Shown: positions 61,698 through 64,000 of the stretch, piece by piece
Layout of the letters: each line of letters starts with the position of its first letter
Position numbering within the stretch: the first letter of the stretch is position 1
Assembly: GCA_964621445.1 (NCBI GenBank)
Contig: CAZUNO010000001.1
Coordinates: forward strand, 162,834 to 226,833
DNA length: 64,000 nucleotides
Direction: 5' to 3'
Source of the DNA: CAZUNO01 sp964621445 [NCBI: Candidatus Hadarchaeota archaeon]
GTDB lineage: Archaea > CAYQAE01 > CAYVLA01
Notes under the pieces: model-generated
What the model saw: the letters and a program-made list of their open reading frames with translations, nothing else
Databases searched by the model: none
Told to the model about the DNA's origin: nothing
Program-made: the position numbers and the translations under genes

Positions 61698-62069
61698 TGC
61701 TTAACCCTAAACTTTATTGGTTTTTTCCTTAAGTTATAAATGTTTCGGTATATATATATTCCTTTTCAGTAGTTCCGAATGAAGCGGAGAACGGTTGATG
61801 GGTATTACTCCACTCCTCATCCAGCTCGCCACAGATCAGATTCCCCAGACGATCAGTACCGGATCGTACCCTTGGAGAAGAAGCAAAGACGAAGAAGCAA
61901 GAACTACAGGAATTGGAGGGGCGGGAAGAGGAATACAAAGAGATCCTGAATGTGATGTCCCGTGAAGATGTAATTCCGAGGGAGTAGTCTTAGAGTTCTG
62001 CTTGTTCTGCCTGCTTAGTCATTTAGCTTGACGACCCCACCCATACCTCAAGCCCAGAGACATAACAGT
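61698..62069. other. Gene-poor stretch containing repeat copy 2
   Basis: 372 bases. A GTATATATATATTCC element centred near 61755 is 24 bases before an ATG at 61779 that opens a 56-residue, very basic frame (to 61949), but that frame is at odds with the repeat's synonymous pattern, so it is doubtful. An ATTTATAACTTAAGG element near 61727-61741 is the likely promoter of the minus-strand gene ending at 60573. The rest is the repeat. Confidence 0.4.
61910..62033 (+). repeat. Direct repeat, copy 2 (decayed gene tail)
   Basis: About 124 bases similar to 59576-59700, both in the same orientation and 2.3 kb apart. One frame reads QELEGREEEYKEILNVM then SREDVIPRE-stop, a charged coiled-coil tail. Upstream the frame continues for some 30 residues (KTKKQELQEL) without a start, so only the end of a gene remains. 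Confidence 0.6.
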
Positions 62070-62411
62070 TTACATGCAGAGTCTAAACTGTAGATAGGGA
62101 TTCAGTCCCATCCCCAACTCCTGTTTGGTATCCTTACCTGCTGTCCGTTTCATAGAAGCTTCGTGCTTATCGTTGGTATGGGACTTACAGCACTCACACG
62201 CTCTGTTATGACCATTCATGACAACCTGTCTTCGGCACATGCGACAGATTATCCTTGACGAGCTTCCTTCTGGTTCTTGTGGTGGCCTAAACGGTCCACA
62301 ACTGCATATAGGCGAGGTCATACTGTACTGGAGGGATAGGTTTCGCACACCCATCACCTGGAAATCGGGATCGAGATCGAGGCCGGCTGCCTTTTTCTGG
62401 CTATCTATCAT
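62070..62411 (-). CDS. Possible small zinc-ribbon-like protein
   Basis: 113 residues, start uncertain (the frame continues upstream without a stop for some codons). A cluster of cysteines, CSC near residue 37 and CRMCRR...CECC further on, could bind zinc. It does not match a transposase zinc ribbon closely. No ribosome site is evident. It may be a remnant in the same decayed zone as the repeat. Confidence 0.3.
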   Translation of the reverse strand: MIDSQKKAAGLDLDPDFQVMGVRNLSLQYSMTSPICSCGPFRPPQEPEGSSSRIICRMCRRQVVMNGHNRACECCKSHTNDKHEASMKRTAGKDTKQELGMGLNPYLQFRLCM

Positions 62412-62466
62412 CTGTTCGGAAGTGTCTATCCAGGTGCCCCGATGGGGGTTCGAGTGTCTTCCTTAT

Positions 62467-63003
62467 TCAGTTGATCGGTTTTATTTTCCCAGGTATGATC
62501 GTTTGGACATGAATGGATAGTGTAGGTGTGTGTACGATTTCTTCTCTTGTCCATCCCCTGATACTCACGTTCTTGCCGTTATATTTCTCAAGAATCCTTA
62601 TTGGTCTTGATGTCTCATCGTAGTGTTCCACTTCTTCGATACCGAGAAGATTTTTGGTCGTTACCTCTCTGGGAGAGTGGATGTAGATGTCACTCTGACC
62701 ATGTATGGTTCTGTCAAGTATGTAGTCGCAACTAGGAACCCTTGCAGGTGAGACATACCCTCGCCCTCGGGGAGGTCTCCCTTCCAGGTATTCCCAGTGA
62801 CCATCCTCTCTTACGAACACGTCGGTTCTCTCATTTCTCCTCAATGTCCCAGAAAATACGTATGTTGGGTGACCAAGGTACCACTGTTTCCAGCCATATA
62901 TTCTCTCCCATTCTCCATGAAGGGCTTTGATCGCCAGTGGTATGACAAGACCTAAGAACAATATTGACAGAACTAACATTACGATGTTTCTTCTTCTCAA
63001 CAC
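62467..63003 (-). CDS. Hypothetical membrane-anchored protein
   Basis: 178 residues. An N-terminal anchor (RRRNIVMLVLSILFLGLVIPLAI) preceded by basic residues, then a soluble part with YVFSGTLRRNERTDVFVRED and EVTTKNLLGIEEVEHYDE, which read like beta-strands, and NGKNVSIRGWTREE near the end, reminiscent of an OB-like or nucleic-acid-binding strand pair. Not recognised. It lies between the two CEFTW paralogues on the same strand. Confidence 0.6.
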   Translation of the reverse strand: MLRRRNIVMLVLSILFLGLVIPLAIKALHGEWERIYGWKQWYLGHPTYVFSGTLRRNERTDVFVREDGHWEYLEGRPPRGRGYVSPARVPSCDYILDRTIHGQSDIYIHSPREVTTKNLLGIEEVEHYDETSRPIRILEKYNGKNVSIRGWTREEIVHTPTLSIHVQTIIPGKIKPIN

Positions 63004-63080
63004 CTATCCTCACCTTTCCTCACCTTTCCTTTCCGGGTGCTATGGGGATCGCCTTTGGGCATGTTATCAAAGGTATGGGA

Positions 63081-63999
63081 TTATGTTGTGGAGAGTTTCC
63101 CATAGAATCCGTAGAATCTTCTTGTCCCATCGTAAGCATCGCTTTCGAAGCTCTTGCCACTCACCCATGCTTGAGCTCGGCTTCGTCCTTGTACCATTGG
63201 CCTTATCTCGTCCTCGACGCCCATCTGGACGTTCGCTGTTCTTTGATAGTACCTAATTCCATTTTGGGTGTCGTAAGCGACTATTCTATATGCGTTGGCG
63301 TTGATAATGTAGTAGAGGTCCAGATTTCCTCCAACCGCTACATCATCTCCTGGGTCAAAGAACTCGTTGTATACTGAGGTTCCAACAGTCATCTTGTAGC
63401 TTCCGCCGGATGGGCTTTCCCAAGTTGTGTTTGTCTTGGCTTCATCTGTTGCCCATGTGAATTCACATTCTTGCTGGTTTCTATCCCACATCTTTGTCTT
63501 GAAATTACTTCCCGATGTTCGGCTCTCGGTATGCCGTCCGTAATCGTTAGTATCCGGGGAGGCCGATACATTTCTCATCATGTTGAAGCTACTGGAATAC
63601 CAACTTTTGAGTGTGTATCTTGGCTCTATTGGAGCATCGAGGAGTTCAGGAGGGGGTCCCGAAGATATCTTCGGGTTTTCTGACACCAAATCTCTGGATC
63701 TGATCCTCGGTCAAGTTGGAGTACCACTCCTCGTATTGTTCGCGGTCCCAAGCACCGGGTTCGTAGAAGGTTCTGTCTTCCAGTATCTGTTCTACCAGTT
63801 CTTTGTCGTGGTGAAGGGTTAGGTTATCCCATGTATAGATGACAGGTTTCTCTCCTGTATGATCGACAATAACTGTCTCGCTTACGTCGAATGTTTTCCC
63901 TCTTTCACTCTGGGTCTGCTTGGTCTCATTTCCACCCGTATATGCAACTGTGTATACAACTATACACCCCGCAAGTGCCACGAGTGATAGAATCAATAT
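63081..63999 (-). pseudogene. CEFTW-motif secreted protein, frameshifted and cut by the window edge
   Basis: Two overlapping frames form one gene. The upstream frame has a lipobox-like VALAGC after a hydrophobic segment, then an acidic part up to LTEDQIQRFGVRKPEDIFG. The downstream frame continues PPPELLDAPIEPRYTLKSWY, then QQECEFTWATDEAKTNTTW and a beta-rich end. One extra base in a GGGACCCCC run near 63655 separates them. Paralogue of 60573-61682. The 5' end lies beyond the window. The lesion could be phase variation, decay or a read error. Confidence 0.6.
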
Positions 64000-64000
64000 G

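Noticed and set aside
61779-61949. A 56-residue basic frame with good leaderless spacing to a TATA box
   Set aside because: It runs through the repeat in a frame different from the one in which most core differences between the two copies are synonymous, so it is probably not the coding frame.
62070-62411. Cysteine-rich frame considered as the zinc ribbon of an IS605-type TnpB
   Set aside because: Cysteine spacing and the lack of the following Asp-x-N-A-A segment do not fit TnpB; no transposon ends were seen.
1-64000. CRISPR array, rRNA or intact insertion sequence
   Set aside because: No regularly spaced repeats, no rRNA-like sequence and no complete transposase reading frame were seen on either strand.

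Overview
The window reads as archaeal chromosome of roughly even base composition. The markers are the archaeal early shikimate route (ADH synthase plus 3-dehydroquinate synthase II), an archaeal HMG-CoA synthase/thiolase/DUF35 cluster with a class II HMG-CoA reductase, an archaeal ATP-dependent DNA ligase beside a PriS-like primase, PurP proteins, a PAC2 protein, an Mth938-like protein, and many genes with TATA-like boxes 24-30 nt before the start codon (leaderless transcripts) mixed with GGAG/GGTGA-led genes. The class II reductase would fit Thermoplasmatota or relatives, but no rRNA is present and the placement is an inference. No rRNA, tRNA, CRISPR array or intact transposon was found.

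Layout. 1-3570: glucosamine-6-phosphate deaminase (cut by the window edge), a membrane-anchored surface protein, a PAC2 protein and an AAA+/winged-helix ATPase. 3941-8753: shikimate genes, four on the minus strand (ADHS, DHQS-II, aroD, aroE) and aroA divergent, sharing a palindromic TATA element. 8750-18540: UspA, aminotransferase, serA, 3-methyladenine glycosylase, YjbQ, an XRE regulator, a 36-residue membrane peptide, rhomboid, a nucleotide-sugar epimerase-like protein and a phosphohexomutase. 19298-23193: mevalonate entry operon. 23262-27332: small membrane protein, a very long transaldolase-like protein, a nitrilase-fold amidohydrolase and a bPH2 protein.

27346-47209 is an accessory region for sugar-polymer breakdown: GH29 fucosidase, HAD phosphatase, two PurP paralogues, sulfatase, sialidase-like BNR propeller, GH32/43-like propeller, GH20-like barrel, a spore-photoproduct-lyase-like radical SAM enzyme, a second sulfatase and a GH36-type galactosidase. 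It resumes at 55675-59476 with another propeller, a TIM-barrel/beta-sandwich protein and a UroD-like methyltransferase. None of these enzymes has a visible signal peptide, so the sulfatases and glycosidases probably act in the cytosol on imported oligosaccharides; the nagB product could feed amino sugars into glycolysis. The region is littered with decayed genes (radical SAM/SPASM, UbiA prenyltransferase, a third sulfatase, a GyrI-like gene), consistent with acquired and partly eroding DNA.

47249-55379 interrupts it with core-like genes: a membrane-bound amidotransferase-like protein, Mth938, a primase-ligase operon with a candidate 35-residue peptide between the two, and a MacB/FtsX-type ABC exporter. 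59480-64000 holds poorly known secreted or anchored proteins: one with six DxDxDG calcium loops, two paralogues sharing a CEFTW motif, and a direct repeat flanking part of the region.
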